Shown here: positions 45,290 through 57,292 of the stretch, in pieces
How positions within the stretch are numbered: the stretch's first letter is position 1
How the letters are laid out: the number at the start of each line of letters is the position of its first letter
From: Marsupella aquatica
Taxonomy: Eukaryota; Marchantiophyta
Assembly: GCA_973895155.1 (NCBI GenBank)
Contig: OZ316893.1
Coordinates: 11,780,001 to 11,844,000, forward strand
Direction: 5' to 3'
Length of the DNA: 64,000 bases
Notes under the pieces: generated by a model
Told to the model about the DNA's origin: nothing
Database searches by the model: none
What the model saw: the letters and a program-made list of their open reading frames with translations, nothing else
Made by a program: the position numbers and the translations under genes

Positions 45290-47110
45290 TAAAAAAAAAC
45301 TTGTCTCTGCCCTGCTTCGGCCAGCATCGTCATCAGCCACGGGTAAGCCCGACGGTCCAAGCCAAACCTTCTCTTCCACCGGGGCGGGGAGAGCTGAAGC
45401 TTAGAAAGGCCCTTGTTCTTTGCCTTACATAGCTAAAGGCCCTCTACCCCATTCATAAATCCAAACGTACAAATGGTTCATCGGTTTCACCGAATGCTCG
45501 AAATTGGATGCTCTTGGGCATCTTCACGCAATTTTCAGGTGCTTTAGATACCGTTTAATATTTATGTGTCCTTTCGGTGAAGTAGCTATTAGAGATTTGA
45601 AAAACAATTGGTTATCCATAAATTATATCTTTCTTTTTTCGCAAAACCGGTAGATAGTTATATATTTGTTTTTCATTCATATATATATTTTTCAAAAGAA
45701 GTGTGCATTACAAAGAACCCTCTCAGCCGGCGAAGTGCACGGAAATCTACAAGCCATTTATGGTCCCGGCTCCTCGTCCGGACCTAGTTCTAAGCTATCT
45801 CTCGACACACCTCGAGATTACTCCCGACGCATATCCAGGTTGGGTAGGACAGAGGGTTATGTCCTGTGGTGCCATTCAAATCCGAACAATTTTAGGGGGT
45901 GCGATCGAGCCTTACGATTGACGAGGTTTATATACATTCGCTTACATTACCTCTATCAGCTAACCCTACCCCCAAGGCTTCAAGTGCCAATGGTTAATTG
46001 CTGGTTGACAAGGACCGAAAGAGTCTCCGATTCGTCGGTACAGAACCTCATCTTAAATACAAGAGAACTGACAGTTTAATCGTTTCGTTTTGACCCCTTT
46101 GCTATGATTTTTTGGTTCATGCAAGAGCCCATCCCTATTTAACCATGCGAGCATAACCAAGTTGAACAAATCACACACTTTTTAATGGCATTATAAAAAA
46201 AATTCTACGATCGGTTGAAACCGGAAAAATCATATCAACGAGTGAGCGCGCTTGTTTGATGCCCTCCTGCATGCTCCATTAGCAATCCCTCGTTCCCCGA
46301 GCTAGAAGTTCTATGGCTCGTCTTGTGAGTCTACCAGAGGTATCTCACTCAGTCTGGCTGGGAAATGGCCCAGCTATTACGTCGCTAGGGTTGACTCCAG
46401 GATTGCGGACTCCGATACGCGCCTGGATGACATGATAAAATTTGAAAAAACTATTGCCAGATTATAATTTACTTAGTATCGACTATAATATGCGCATACA
46501 TATATTAACAGGTGTGGATGAAATCACTCCAATTTGTTCGGTAGTCGGTATATTCTCATCGGCCGGCTGGTGGAAAGAGAAACTTGGGAACAAAAAAAAT
46601 AACCGAAGCGATAGCTATCGCCCATCGGCTCTTTGACCTGACTTTTTTAGGAGCTTAACGACTTTTTTAGGAGCTTAACGCTAATCCGAAATCACCTATG
46701 CGATTTATGAGCATAGCTTTAATAACCGCTTTATTCGCTTGAATGCACGTAAACCAAGAATTTATCAATAAATATGATGCGAGTCCAACCCCCATCAATC
46801 ATGCAAATGTGAACCAATTTTTTTATCAATTGTTTTTGTTTACCATTTAAGCCCCGGATATAGCCCAAATTGTTTGAACAATTGTATGTGCTTGCCTCGT
46901 CCATGATAAGGATAACTTTCTTCCCTCTCTTCCATCGCCAACCCTCTTGGGTCTGGTATCTTTGTTTCGTGCGTACTACTCGGCGTCCGATAGCAATGTG
47001 TGTATTCTTAACGATAGGCCGATTAATGATGCCCGATATAAAGCATCATCACATTATCCTCCTCGAAGGGAAAGCCCGAGGGGGGCATGTGCTCCTTTGA
47101 TAGTCTGCAA
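45290..47110. other. Possible organelle-derived insertion, otherwise unassigned
   Basis: The block is richer in GC than the flanks and has a texture reminiscent of plant mitochondrial DNA (for example CTCTGCCCTGCTTCGGCC and GAAAGCCCGAGGGGGGC). I could not name any organelle gene in it. ORFs up to 137 codons show no domain. Treat the origin as a guess. Confidence 0.2.
46641..46680 (+). repeat. 20-bp exact tandem duplication
   Basis: ACTTTTTTAGGAGCTTAACG occurs twice head to tail. Confidence 0.95.
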
Positions 47111-47259
47111 AAAAGAGGGGATGGGGTCTATAGACAATGGTAGGATCGGGGGTAGGTGGACGGAGGTGATGGAGGCACGATAATAAGAAAAGGTGGTGAG
47201 GGATCATTTTATCACCATGATCCTAAATAGAGCAGATTGTGGGAGTTATTCTATAAGTC

Positions 47260-47540
47260 CATGACATATGTATCCAACACACCAACTATAGTTAACACAA
47301 GAGATACGTGATTCATCTCCTTGAGTTTACATCCGTGTAAACACACAAGAGAGCTTTATTAAACTCTAAGTCTGTCAGTCATATCAAGTCTCCATAGTGT
47401 AAACTCTCTTTATCTCTCAAGTGCTTCGTAACAATGAGCCTTAGTTTCACTTATCCAAGGAAACATTGCTTAGGATATAGTGTGCAACTTAGTTAATCTA
47501 ACCACATCTCCTTCTACAGCTAGCCTAACTACGATTATAT
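47260..47540 (+). repeat. Dispersed repeat shared with 17200-17475
   Basis: See the shared landmarks listed for 17200-17475. It lies just upstream of, and slightly overlaps, the left edge of duplicated segment copy 2, so it may have influenced where that segment begins. Confidence 0.65.
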
Positions 47541-50212
47541 ATCGTAATCCTAGATCTAAGAGTAAACACCTAACCTAATTGATTTCTTCACTTAATCAAG
47601 TTCGCTCAGACTTTTGGGTAGCTATAAACACGACCTGCAATGAGACAATAAAGATGTCACACCCATGGCCTTCAACCCCAAGAGCGCATATGTATTTCTT
47701 TGGGCAAGAAAAAATGACGTGAATTATTTTTGAAAAAATATTATTTGTTATACCATGTGTTGCTTCTGATCTTGTAAGTCAAATGGATGGTCCTATCAAT
47801 ATTACAACACTGGCAAAATGCATCGACATATAGCTAAACAGAATCCAAAAATTGTGTCTACAAGATGAGAGGATAATATAGTTTGTAAATAAATTTTATC
47901 GATATTCGACTATCTTGTCTATAAGATAGGTATCCATCTTGTTAACAGGTAGTGACATAAGTTTTTTTCAATTGATTGTAAATTATATTTGAAGATAATT
48001 TGTCAATTTATAATCTAATATTGAACTGATATACTTGTAATGTTAATCTTACAAAACATGTCATATACTAAATATCTTGTAAAAGTTAAAAAATTCAATA
48101 TCAAAATGATTTATTAATAATATTAATTTATATTTAAAACTGTGCAAAAGTTCATATACTCCAAAAAAAAATATTATAATTTTTCCAACCAATTATAAAT
48201 TAAAATTGAAAAACATTTACAAATAACGTATCAAATTGTAAACCAATATCGAACTCATGTACTAGTAAGATTAATATTAAAAAATTGTGCGATATACTTA
48301 GATATCCTACAAAAATTGGGATAATCCAATATCAAAAAAATAAAATAATTAGTTAGTCTTACAAGTTGTGTCACATTGAAGTGATACATTGATTTAATTC
48401 ACTAGGACGGGTAATTAACATTGCAAAAGTTTGGATGATCTAGTACTCAAGTAATTTTTCATTGTGAGATTGTGACTTCAGACAACCCATTACTTACATG
48501 GATCCATAATAGTCATAAGCTCTACAACAATATCATGAAGATAAAACAACATCTGTGTTACACTAACAATTTCTATGGGCTGCATGTGCCTATAACAAAT
48601 ATAATTTCTTTTATTGTAAAACTTTCATTTGAAGAATTTTTATTTATCTTTTTTTGTCCTCGTATTCATTTAATATTTTTTTTGCTTTCACGCACGCCAT
48701 ATTTGTGGCATGACTTTTTAGCCTCATCGTTGTTGTGTGTTTTTTTGTTGGCCTTCACACAACTCAACTCATTGCATGTGTTTTGGGGGCCTACCCATCT
48801 TTTTTTGGCCCGTTTATTTCTGTATTTTTTCTTTAAACTTCCATACTCATTGCAAGTATTTGGGGGGGGGGTGTATTTATTTTTGGAGTTTCTTGTGTGT
48901 GTGTGTGTGGCCTCTCATATAATCTATTTTTTTGTGTTTGTATTTTTGGGTTGGTAAAGAATTTTTTAATTTTTTTCCGCACTTCCATTGCATGTTTATT
49001 TCTTTGGAAAAGTTTTTCAAGTCAATGTGTTATTGGTAGTAAAAAATCATGTCTTATCTTGTATCAATAAAAACAATTTGCTGTCACATCCATGTCAAAT
49101 AAAAACATAGTTGCCAAAATTATGACAAATATAAATACTTTAGAAAAAACTTCTTTGTAGTTGTGACCATAGTAGGAAATTTACATCATAAGCCAACTAA
49201 GGAAAAAACTTGCATGATGGGTGACCCTCAAATAAATGTGCATGCCAGACCAACCTACACAAGAAATTACCTTCATTAAGAGAAGTTGAAAGATTTTGTT
49301 TTTGACCAAAGTGTATGGATATGGTAAGGCAGACCTCAAAAATACACAATACATTTGAAAATTTGCAAAAAGATTTGCAATGTTTTGTATGCCCTATCTT
49401 TCCCCCCAAAGGAGAGAATCCCACAAATCTACATATTACACGAGTACCATGCCCTAGGCAATGAGGTATTTGCTTGATCGACCCCCAAAATAAAACTTAC
49501 TTGATCGACCCCCTGAGGTCTATGAACGGCCCAGATCTGAGATCGAAAGGTCCAACGGTCCAGAATGAGGAAAAGTATAGGGGGTTGATTAAGTAAACTT
49601 TTTTCAAAAAGGGGTCTACTAAGCATATCCCTACCTAGGCAACAAAGGGGGGGGGGGGGGGGTACAAAGTCTTTGCTGACTCACACTCTGCCCTGATTTC
49701 AATGGGCCAAATCGTCGTAATTGCGGCCCCAAAAGCATTAATGGGGGCGAAAGTACTGTACTGTGTCATCATCACATTTGGAGTGATGGAATAATTCCAA
49801 TATTACATCATTATTAGACGGAGACGAGCAACGGAGCGAAACGAAACGCGATGAGTGTAAATGGAATGGAGCGGAAGATTCGTTGTGTGCTACAGCCAAC
49901 AGTACAGCCAACAGTACCCTCGCTTGGTTCATTTGGGAGAAGTGTATCGTGTTGTTTGGGTAGCGTTGATGATGCGTGTGGGTGGGGTAGAGAAGAGAAG
50001 AGAAGAGAAGAGAAGAGAAGAAAGGAGCATCGAGGGCCCGAAAGGAAGGAAGGATTCTTCATTGTTTGGAGTGGGCAGAGTAGTTGAGCCCTTTCTGCCA
50101 ATCTGGTGATCGATTTTTGGTTGTTGGTGGGCGTAACGATGCCATCTGGGGTAGCAGGATGCAAGAGCAGGGGCAGCGGCAGCGGCAGCATGGCGTGGAT
50201 TTCTAACGGGAG
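47515..50212 (+). repeat. Segmental duplication, copy 2 (partner 5283-7415)
   Basis: Collinear with 5283-7415. It holds an extra ~700 bases (48700-49435, T/G-rich with long T runs and GTGTGT) where copy 1 has the foldback. It ends at TTCTAACGGGAG (50212), inside what would be HCF106 exon 1. A G homopolymer (49647-49663) and a GAAGA microsatellite (~49990-50020) are specific to this copy. Confidence 0.9.
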
Positions 50213-50354
50213 GCTTTTGCTCTTGCTATTCATTTCCGCAGCGGTTCACGTAATTTCGGAAGGGTCGCCTCTTCCGCAAGTGGTTAGACGGGATGGATGG
50301 ATGGATGGAGGAGAATGGATTGGAGTGGAGTGGATTGGACTGGAATTGAATTGA
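50139..50354 (+). pseudogene. Truncated HCF106 exon 1 fused to unrelated sequence
   Basis: ATG at 50139 corresponds to the HCF106 start. The first ~24 codons match (MPSGVAGCKS...MAWISNG) with a small GSG expansion. After the breakpoint the frame continues into RLLLLLFISAAVHVIS, a hydrophobic stretch not in HCF106, then a Trp/Gly-rich tail translated from a GGATGGATGG microsatellite, ending TGA at 50352. No Tat domain follows. It is a duplicated exon fragment; whether the chimeric 71-codon ORF is expressed is unknown. Confidence 0.6.
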
Positions 50355-50445
50355 ATTGAATTGAAGCGACTCGAATCGAATCGAATTGAATTGCATTGAA
50401 CCAAATTTAAATTATAGTCCATTCCAATGAAGTCGAATGGAATGG
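50277..50445 (+). repeat. GGATG / GAATT simple-sequence tract
   Basis: GGATGGATGGATGG grades into GGAGTGGAGTGGATT and GAATTGAATTGAATTGAA / GAATCGAATCGAATT pentamers, then a diffuse tail. It lies between the duplicated segment and the RING gene start. Confidence 0.85.
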
Positions 50446-50502
50446 AGTGTTACTTTCATTCGATCGAAGTTGGAGTGAAGTGATGATCGTGGTGGATTGA
50501 CC

Positions 50503-53500
50503 ATGGGGCTCACCTGCAAAATTTGTTTCGAGCGAGCCTCGGATCAAGAGAACGGCTCGCAAGCTCGGATTACGCCCTGCGGTCATGTCTTCTGCGCTCC
50601 GTGTGCTGCGATTTGGTTTCGGAATGATGCGCCCTGCCCGGTGTGCCGCCACTCCGTAGCCGCACCTTCCGCTCTCATACCTCTCTATGACCACGATTCC
50701 GGCATACAATCACCATCGTATGGTCTCGACACTATACTTGATTGTGGGAACGCCGATTTGTTGCAAGATTGGTATGTATGTATGTAAAGACAGAAGGAGA
50801 GGGAGGGAGGGAGGGAGGGAGTCAGGCAGAGAACCTGTTAGGTCTGGGGTGTGGGGACGGGCACGAGCAAACGAAGCAGAGACAACAGGGACATATTTGG
50901 GCTTTAGAGGGAAAGAGACAGCACAAGTCATTTTCAAACCGCACTTGCATCCAATAAGTCCATTGAACTGAGAATTAGACAGAAGATGCTTCTTGTCGCC
51001 GAATTTCCATTATCGAATGGAATCAGTACGCTCTTCCCAAGTTCTTCCTTCTATGGGGGTTTGCTTAGCTACTAAATTATTTGTAATCTTGCACAGTTCT
51101 TATCTGTACAGACATCTAGTCCCTGGGCAAATGTAGACAACTCGGATAAGCACCACTCCACTGCGAGGAAGCTTTTCACGATTCAGATTGGATCGGAAGG
51201 TTCCTGGAAAACTGTGGATGACAAAACGCTTTTAATTGATATATTATTTGTATCCTTATCTGACCTATTAAACCCCTACAATTCTTGAGCTGGGATTGGC
51301 AATCCAGCAAACGGGCTCGTTGTACTAAACTTGACCCAATGCAAAACTTTTACATAAAATTGTAGAATCCTGATGCTATGAACCATATACGGAAAGCTTA
51401 TCTTCATGTCTCGTGAGTGAGGTTTGTTCTTGAGAGTTCCGTGATGCCCGTCACTGGAATTATCGTTTACCTGTCCTTTTTGGACCTTTTTATTGTGCGT
51501 AATTGTTTATAGCGATCGAAGTTTCTGAATTCATCACGTGGTTTCGCTTGGCAGTTCGGAACTCTACTTTGGGCCTATAGAGAAGGAAGTGTGTTCAGAG
51601 GATTTGTTGGAAAAACTATCATCTTTTCGAAGGAAATCGTTTACTGTGGAAGTTATCTAAAGGATAAGGATGCCGGATCTGTCTAAAGGTCTTCTGTATT
51701 GGATTGTGCAGTGTTGGAGACCAATCTGAGGAGAGTGTCAACGGTGAGCCCTTGAATGGAAAGCAGAAATTTTCCCCAGAGAAAGGAAGCTCTGGAAACT
51801 GGGAATACAAGGACAAGTCCGAATCAAGAGAAGGGTTCAACAATGAAAGATCAGGGGTTACTAGTTGCTTGCCAAAGTGTGGAACCGAGGATGAGGATAT
51901 ACAGGTTAAATTCGTGTTAGGCAAATTGGCTGAGCGATGGCAACAGGTAGTGTTGGAGAGAGCAAAATTGAAAGTACAGGTTGCGAAGTTGGAGAAACTG
52001 AAAGGGGATCTCTCAACTCAAGTGCAATCTCTGACTGAGGAGAATATGATACTTAAGCAGGCCCTCAGCATGAGATGTAGACCAGTCGTTAGGAGTAGCG
52101 TTGTTGACGGCACGGCCGCCTGGGATGGTGAAAGTGAGATTAGCTTCCATGGAGATGGTATGTGTCAGGGATTTGACAGGGACTCGGAGGCAAACGGAAG
52201 TCTTCTGCAATCTTCGATCAACCATCCGGAGCTGTCTTTTAGCGGGACTGAGGCAGCCTTCAATAATGTAATAGTCTCGAGGCGCCCTCCGGTTAAAATA
52301 GAGGAGAGATTAGCAGCTGCCAAATGGGAACTTGGCCATACGTTTTCAATGCACTCTGGCCCAGTTCATGGAATTGCTGTTAGTCCTTCTGGGAATCTGG
52401 TAGCCACAGCATCCTGGGACCATTTATGTAGAGTATATGATGTCCATTTAGAGGAGGAAGTATCTGTGCTATCAGGTCACCTTCTCGGACTATATGCTGT
52501 TAAGTTTTCTCCAGCAAAACGTGATCTGGTGGGCACTGTAAGCTCCGATCATACATGCCGCTTATGGAATACGGACACTGGAGAATGTCTACATGTACTT
52601 GAAGGCCACACAGATGAGGTGATTGCTCAGTACTCTTTGTACTAATGCCTACCATCTCGCTTTGACTATAAATTATTTTAAGGTTCAGTGAATTAAGGGC
52701 ATGAGATCTAGGAGATCTATTAATTAATGCATTACATATATTCCTCCAACTCGCGTCTACTATTTCAGGAGGATCCTGTTGGCATCATGGAGTCCGTAAT
52801 ATCCTCTTTGCGTCTGCATACAGGTCAATGGATTGTCTTTTAAGCAGGGAACACATCTATTAGCAACTGCATCGGATGATAAATCCAGCATAATATGGGA
52901 TGCAGAGAAAGGTGTTGCCGTAACAACTTTAAAGGTACGACCTTCACCCGTTCGATGCGTCTTTATCGGGCTAGGTCAGGTTGTCATTGGTGCAATGCAC
53001 AGAATCTGGCCCGATGTTACTACAAGGAAGATGATTTAGAGCTGTTCTAGTCGTGTCCGAAATGTGATCTTCATCAACATTTTAGGTTCTCTGCAGGCAA
53101 GAAGGGCGTACTAGCACATTAGGGAGACATCAAGGGAGGAGGTGACCTGTTTACTTCACTGAGATTGAATGAAGTTATCTGCGTTGTCACCTCGTGCCTC
53201 CCAGCTCTCTAGATTGACTCGTCATCATACCCAATTGTCTTCCAGGGCCATCGGAACGGTGTGTATGGTGTTTGTTTTCAACCTGCTGGACACCTTGTAG
53301 CAACGGCCTCATTTGACTTCACTGCAAAATTGTGGGATCCACGTTCGGCAGAAGATATTCAGACACTGCGAGGTCACCAAGAGGATGTCATCGGCGTGGA
53401 CATTGATGACTCTGGCACCTTCCTTGCTACTGGAAGTGATGACAAAACTTGTCGTGTTTGGGACCTTAGAATGGGAAATCCACTGACTGTATTAAAGGAG

Positions 53501-54027
53501 CATTCTGGAGAGGTGAAGAGGGTGGCATTCTCTCCTTTTGGCAAGTTGCTTGCCACCACATCGGGTGATACAACTGTCAGGCTGTACAATACTTCCACTT
53601 TTGACTGTGTTCACGTTTTAAGGTACAAAGACGAGATCTTTTTGAATGCCTTTGTCCGTTGTTCACAGATTGTGAGACTAGCAACAGATTCTTATTGTCT
53701 AGTGCTCAATACTTTTCTGAATTGCCCATGAGGTTTCAAACAAACTTAAGCCTGCGTCCTTGTTTTACTGCATTGGTTAAGCGTAATGATATATGGACCG
53801 TATGTAATCCCAGCTGACTATGCATGCATTTAACCCCAGCTGACTATGCCGAATGTGTTGCAAGCAGCTCACACAGCGATCACGTGTTTGATGCTGCATG
53901 GTCTCCCACTGCCGACTTCCTGGTCACTGCTAGCCATGACAGACTCTGGAAACTTTGGCAACCGAAAGCACAGGCAGTACGCAATCTATCTATGGGCACT
54001 AATGGCAACAGATCGAGAGTAAATTAA
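50503..54027 (+). CDS. RING finger / coiled-coil / seven-blade WD40 protein, putative E3 ubiquitin ligase
   Basis: ATG at 50503 (context ACCATGG) begins a C3HC4 RING (CKIC...CGHVFCAPC...CPVCR) in exon 1 (to about 50775). Probable exons follow at 51112-51249, 51366-51412 and 51555-51651, then a long exon to 52618, and 52824-52934, 53246-53622 and 53866-54027 (TAA). The long exon holds a coiled coil (RWQQVVLERAKLKVQVAKLE...) and WD repeats 1-2 with the start of 3. Later exons complete 3 to 7 (TASWDHLCRVYD, VSSDHTCRLWNT, TASDDKSSIIWD, TASFDFTAKLWD, TGSDDKTCRVWD, TTSGDTTVRLYN, TASHDRLWKLWQ). The junction between 51651 and the long exon (start about 51689-51712) is unresolved. RING domains recruit ubiquitin-charged E2 enzymes and WD40 propellers bind substrates. 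The layout equals that of COP1, but the RING and WD sequences are not COP1. No exact family name assigned. Confidence 0.75.
50801..50820 (+). repeat. GGGA repeat (G-quadruplex-capable) in first intron
   Basis: GGGAGGGAGGGAGGGAGGGA begins ~26 bases after the first 5' splice site of the RING-WD40 gene, on the RNA-like strand. Confidence 0.8.
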
Positions 54028-55371
54028 ACCAACCATACACAAGGGTTGTCCAGCATCTCCTGAAATAACGATTTGTTAGATGAAATGGCTTCCTGTACTG
54101 ATACGAAGGGCCAATCTATGAGAATTGTTGAGTTTAGCGTAGGTGGCGATAGCCGGCTCTCCTTAAAAAAAGTATATGAAGTTCAGAGAAGTTTCTCAAA
54201 GTAGCATTTGCACCTCACTTGTAAAAAGCCGCAAATGTGTTGTACATTACAAAGGGTGAAGACTTTTCTAAAAGAGTTGACATGTCCCTGCCATTTTGTT
54301 CATATCAATGCATTGTTTATGTTCTCGAGGCACGATGTCCCTACTTGTATTTCAATACTGGCTTCGATCTGTTCCTAAAATCTTAGTCTTTACCGGTAAT
54401 TTGTTACTTTCAAGGAAATTGGAAAAGAAAATACGATTGTTAGGAAGGGAAGAGCGACGAACAGGAGTACCTTAAACTATTTTATAGCCGACTCGACAGC
54501 TACAGCCTAGAGGAAAGGGAACAGAGACTTGTCATGGACACTGGGGAATTTTGCAGTTAAATTCTATTCAGGGCAGCCAAATAGACCTTTTCAGAGGAAC
54601 TGACGGTGCAGGCATGAGCAACAGAAGCTGTGAGACTCACGTTTAAATCTGTGAGTAAGAATCGTGCATAATGACCATGATTGTGGCCCCGGGTGCCTTC
54701 TGACAACAAAGATATCGAGTAAGGATGAAGGGGACTGGCCCTCGTATGCTTTGTATTAGGCGTACCATTGCAGGAGGTCATTGTAGAGAATAGCAGCTTA
54801 GATCCGTTTTTTCTCTTCTCAAAGTTAGGCTGGAAGGAAGAGTTCAGATTTATTTTCTCTGTTGCAAGACAACGTTCACTGGCAACAGAGTTGGTCCATA
54901 TGTGTAAATGAGCTCTTCAAAGAAGGAGAACGAAATTAGTCTGTCCTGAATGATAAGCTTATCCTCTCAGATAATCACCGGACGAAAAGGCGTGCAGATG
55001 GAGGAAGACGGATGAATTCAGAGGAATCAGAATTGGTCCCTTGGGATGAGTTACAGGAGGGAAAGGCGTGCAGATGGGAGAAAGAGAAAGTTGGGCACTC
55101 TATATAATGGGAAAGAACGAGAGGTTCACTGGGAACAGAGTTGGTCCCATGGGATGAGCTGGGCACTTCAAATGATTATAGTGCCTCAAAGCTGACGGCT
55201 TTGGCCATAAAGAAATGGCTATAACCTTTGCTTTTTCACCAATTAAGGACAAATTAATTACCAGGAGCCTCAAAATCTCTACTCCCAATCAGCTACCCCT
55301 ACATATTTATTAAACATAAACGGGAACTGCTACACTGTTAGTGGACTGCGGAATTGGTTTACTATATATAC

Positions 55372-55408
55372 GTTAAGCGAAGGGTGTCGATGCGCCGAGC
55401 GGAGAAAC
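55372..55408 (+). repeat. 37-bp direct repeat, copy 1
   Basis: GTTAAGCGAAGGGTGTCGAT through GGAGAAAC, identical by eye to 56663-56699 over 37 bases. Confidence 0.92.
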
Positions 55409-56662
55409 ATAAAAACTACCTGCCAGTACATTCATTTCTGTACTTGTCAACGAAGAGGGTTCATTCAGGAAGGGTCTCACCTTAGGGTGGGTCGCCGAAA
55501 TTCCAATACGTGTTGACCTACAAATCCTGGATCCAAGTAATGCCAACTATCCATGCAAGGCATCACACAGGCCACCACTTTACCCGCAAGCAAGTTTGTC
55601 CATTGCCCGTCTCTTGCATTATAATGACATTGGTAAACCCGAAAAAGTGGAAATCGACTATTGAAATATGATCGCTCCTTGCACTTGTACTAGCCTTTCG
55701 TCACTCAGAACCCACCTTCGCTACAAGAAGTACATTACTCTTTACTCAGAGGACCCACTACACTTCTCTGGCATAACGAGATGTGCTCACGCAGCCACTG
55801 CTAGTCGCAGTAAGTTTCATTACCGCTGCCATGAATCTCTCAACATCAAGTACATCTCACCTTTAGATCCGATACTGAGTTCTCGGTACGTTAGTGGTGG
55901 CAGGCCCTGAGCCTTCCTCCGAGGTCAAGGTAATCTACAGTATATTGTGGAAATCTGCTGAACGCATTTCCTAGTCCAGGCTGCACCACTCTGAAGCTGG
56001 TCTCTGAATCAGGAGTGAGTGGATTGAATGTGTTAGGCACTGATCTTATATATTACTTTGCAGACACCCAACAAGAATTCGAACGCAAGTATGTTGGCAG
56101 CAGAGCTGGCTGTCGGTACTATTCTCTCGTCATCTAAGCTCAGTTTGCGCGCACGCAGCTCAGCAGACTTCCAAAAGTCCTCCCACATTCGTATTCTCGG
56201 TTTGGATCTCCGGGAAAGGTCAAGCTATGCTACCTGCAGGTAGAAGTTATAGAAAAATAGACAGTGAATTCAATTTGACATTCTTGCCGATAGAAGACAG
56301 GTGGCGATTAACACTCAAAGAGCCAAACCAATTTTCAGCGAGCGAGCTGAGAGCTGTGGGGCTGGTCGTCGCTCGTTGTTGTTGATTTGCCGTGATCTAT
56401 CCTCTCTCTGTCTTCTTTCCTTTTTTCTTGGGGCGATAATAATTGTAACGACTTTTCTCGGACAGGTTGGCGTCGCCAAGCGATTTCCAGTTGTCGGTGG
56501 AATTCTCCACTGTGTCGGTCGAAGGCTGTTGTCTGGATGCATTTTCCTCTGAAGAATTCGGAAGTGGCTTAATTAGATCGTGATCGGCAGGGGAAGATAA
56601 GGAGAAGTTGGTTGAATTCCGTCGAGCGGTCGGACGAGGAGGAGGGAGGGAGCGGGGAAGCA

Positions 56663-56699
56663 GTTAAGCGAAGGGTGTCGATGCGCCGAGCGGAGAAAC
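56663..56699 (+). repeat. 37-bp direct repeat, copy 2
   Basis: Identical to 55372-55408. Located about 600 bases upstream of the KH gene start. Confidence 0.92.
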
Positions 56700-57292
56700 T
56701 GTAAAAAACTGTTTCACTCACCACTGTGAGGAACCAGGAAGGGGTTGCGGGGAGTATAGCCGTCGTGTAGACACGGCACAGTGACACGGCATTCCGAGAG
56801 AGAGAACGGACTGACGGACGAAACTATGGATCAGGCAAATCGATGTTTCTCTCAATTACTGCATTGTTGTATCGATATGTGAGTTGACGTGTGTGATGCA
56901 TGCGGATACTGTGGCAGCAGGAGGAAAAGGAGAGGCAAGAAAGAGGTCGATGACTGGGTGATTTAGAGGAAAGTGCTGTAAGAATTTGTGGAAAGAACAA
57001 ATAGGACGGAGAAGGGATGGAGGAAGAAGAGGCCGATTGACGGGGGAGACGATTCTATTCTCCAACTCGCTACTGAACCTTCGGCTTATTATCCTCAGGA
57101 GCCTAGCGGCAGGGACAGGAAAAGGAGGAAGCAATAGGTGGGTTTCAGAAGAAGGGTCGGAGCCTCAGGCCTGGGGGTTCCATCAGCAGCAGCCGAGACG
57201 AGCTGTTGCTGTTGGACTGCGAGGAGAAAGCGCAGCAACAGGAGAGAGGAGGAGGAGGGGACAGGGACAAAATTCGAGGGAAAGAGCAACAG

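Larger units (their letters stand above)
54028..57292. other. Intergenic between RING-WD40 and KH genes
   Basis: The first 300-400 bases are probably 3' UTR. A 37-base exact direct repeat is found at 55372-55408 and 56663-56699. 56560-57290 is purine-rich (GGAGGAGGGAGG, AGGAGGAGGGG), like a 5' UTR or promoter of the KH gene. From 57107 the KH frame is open without a Met upstream of 57293, so an upstream first exon cannot be excluded. Confidence 0.4.

Noticed and set aside
57206-57292. KH gene start at 57206
   Set aside because: The frame is open there, but the codon is TTG; the first in-frame ATG is 57293.
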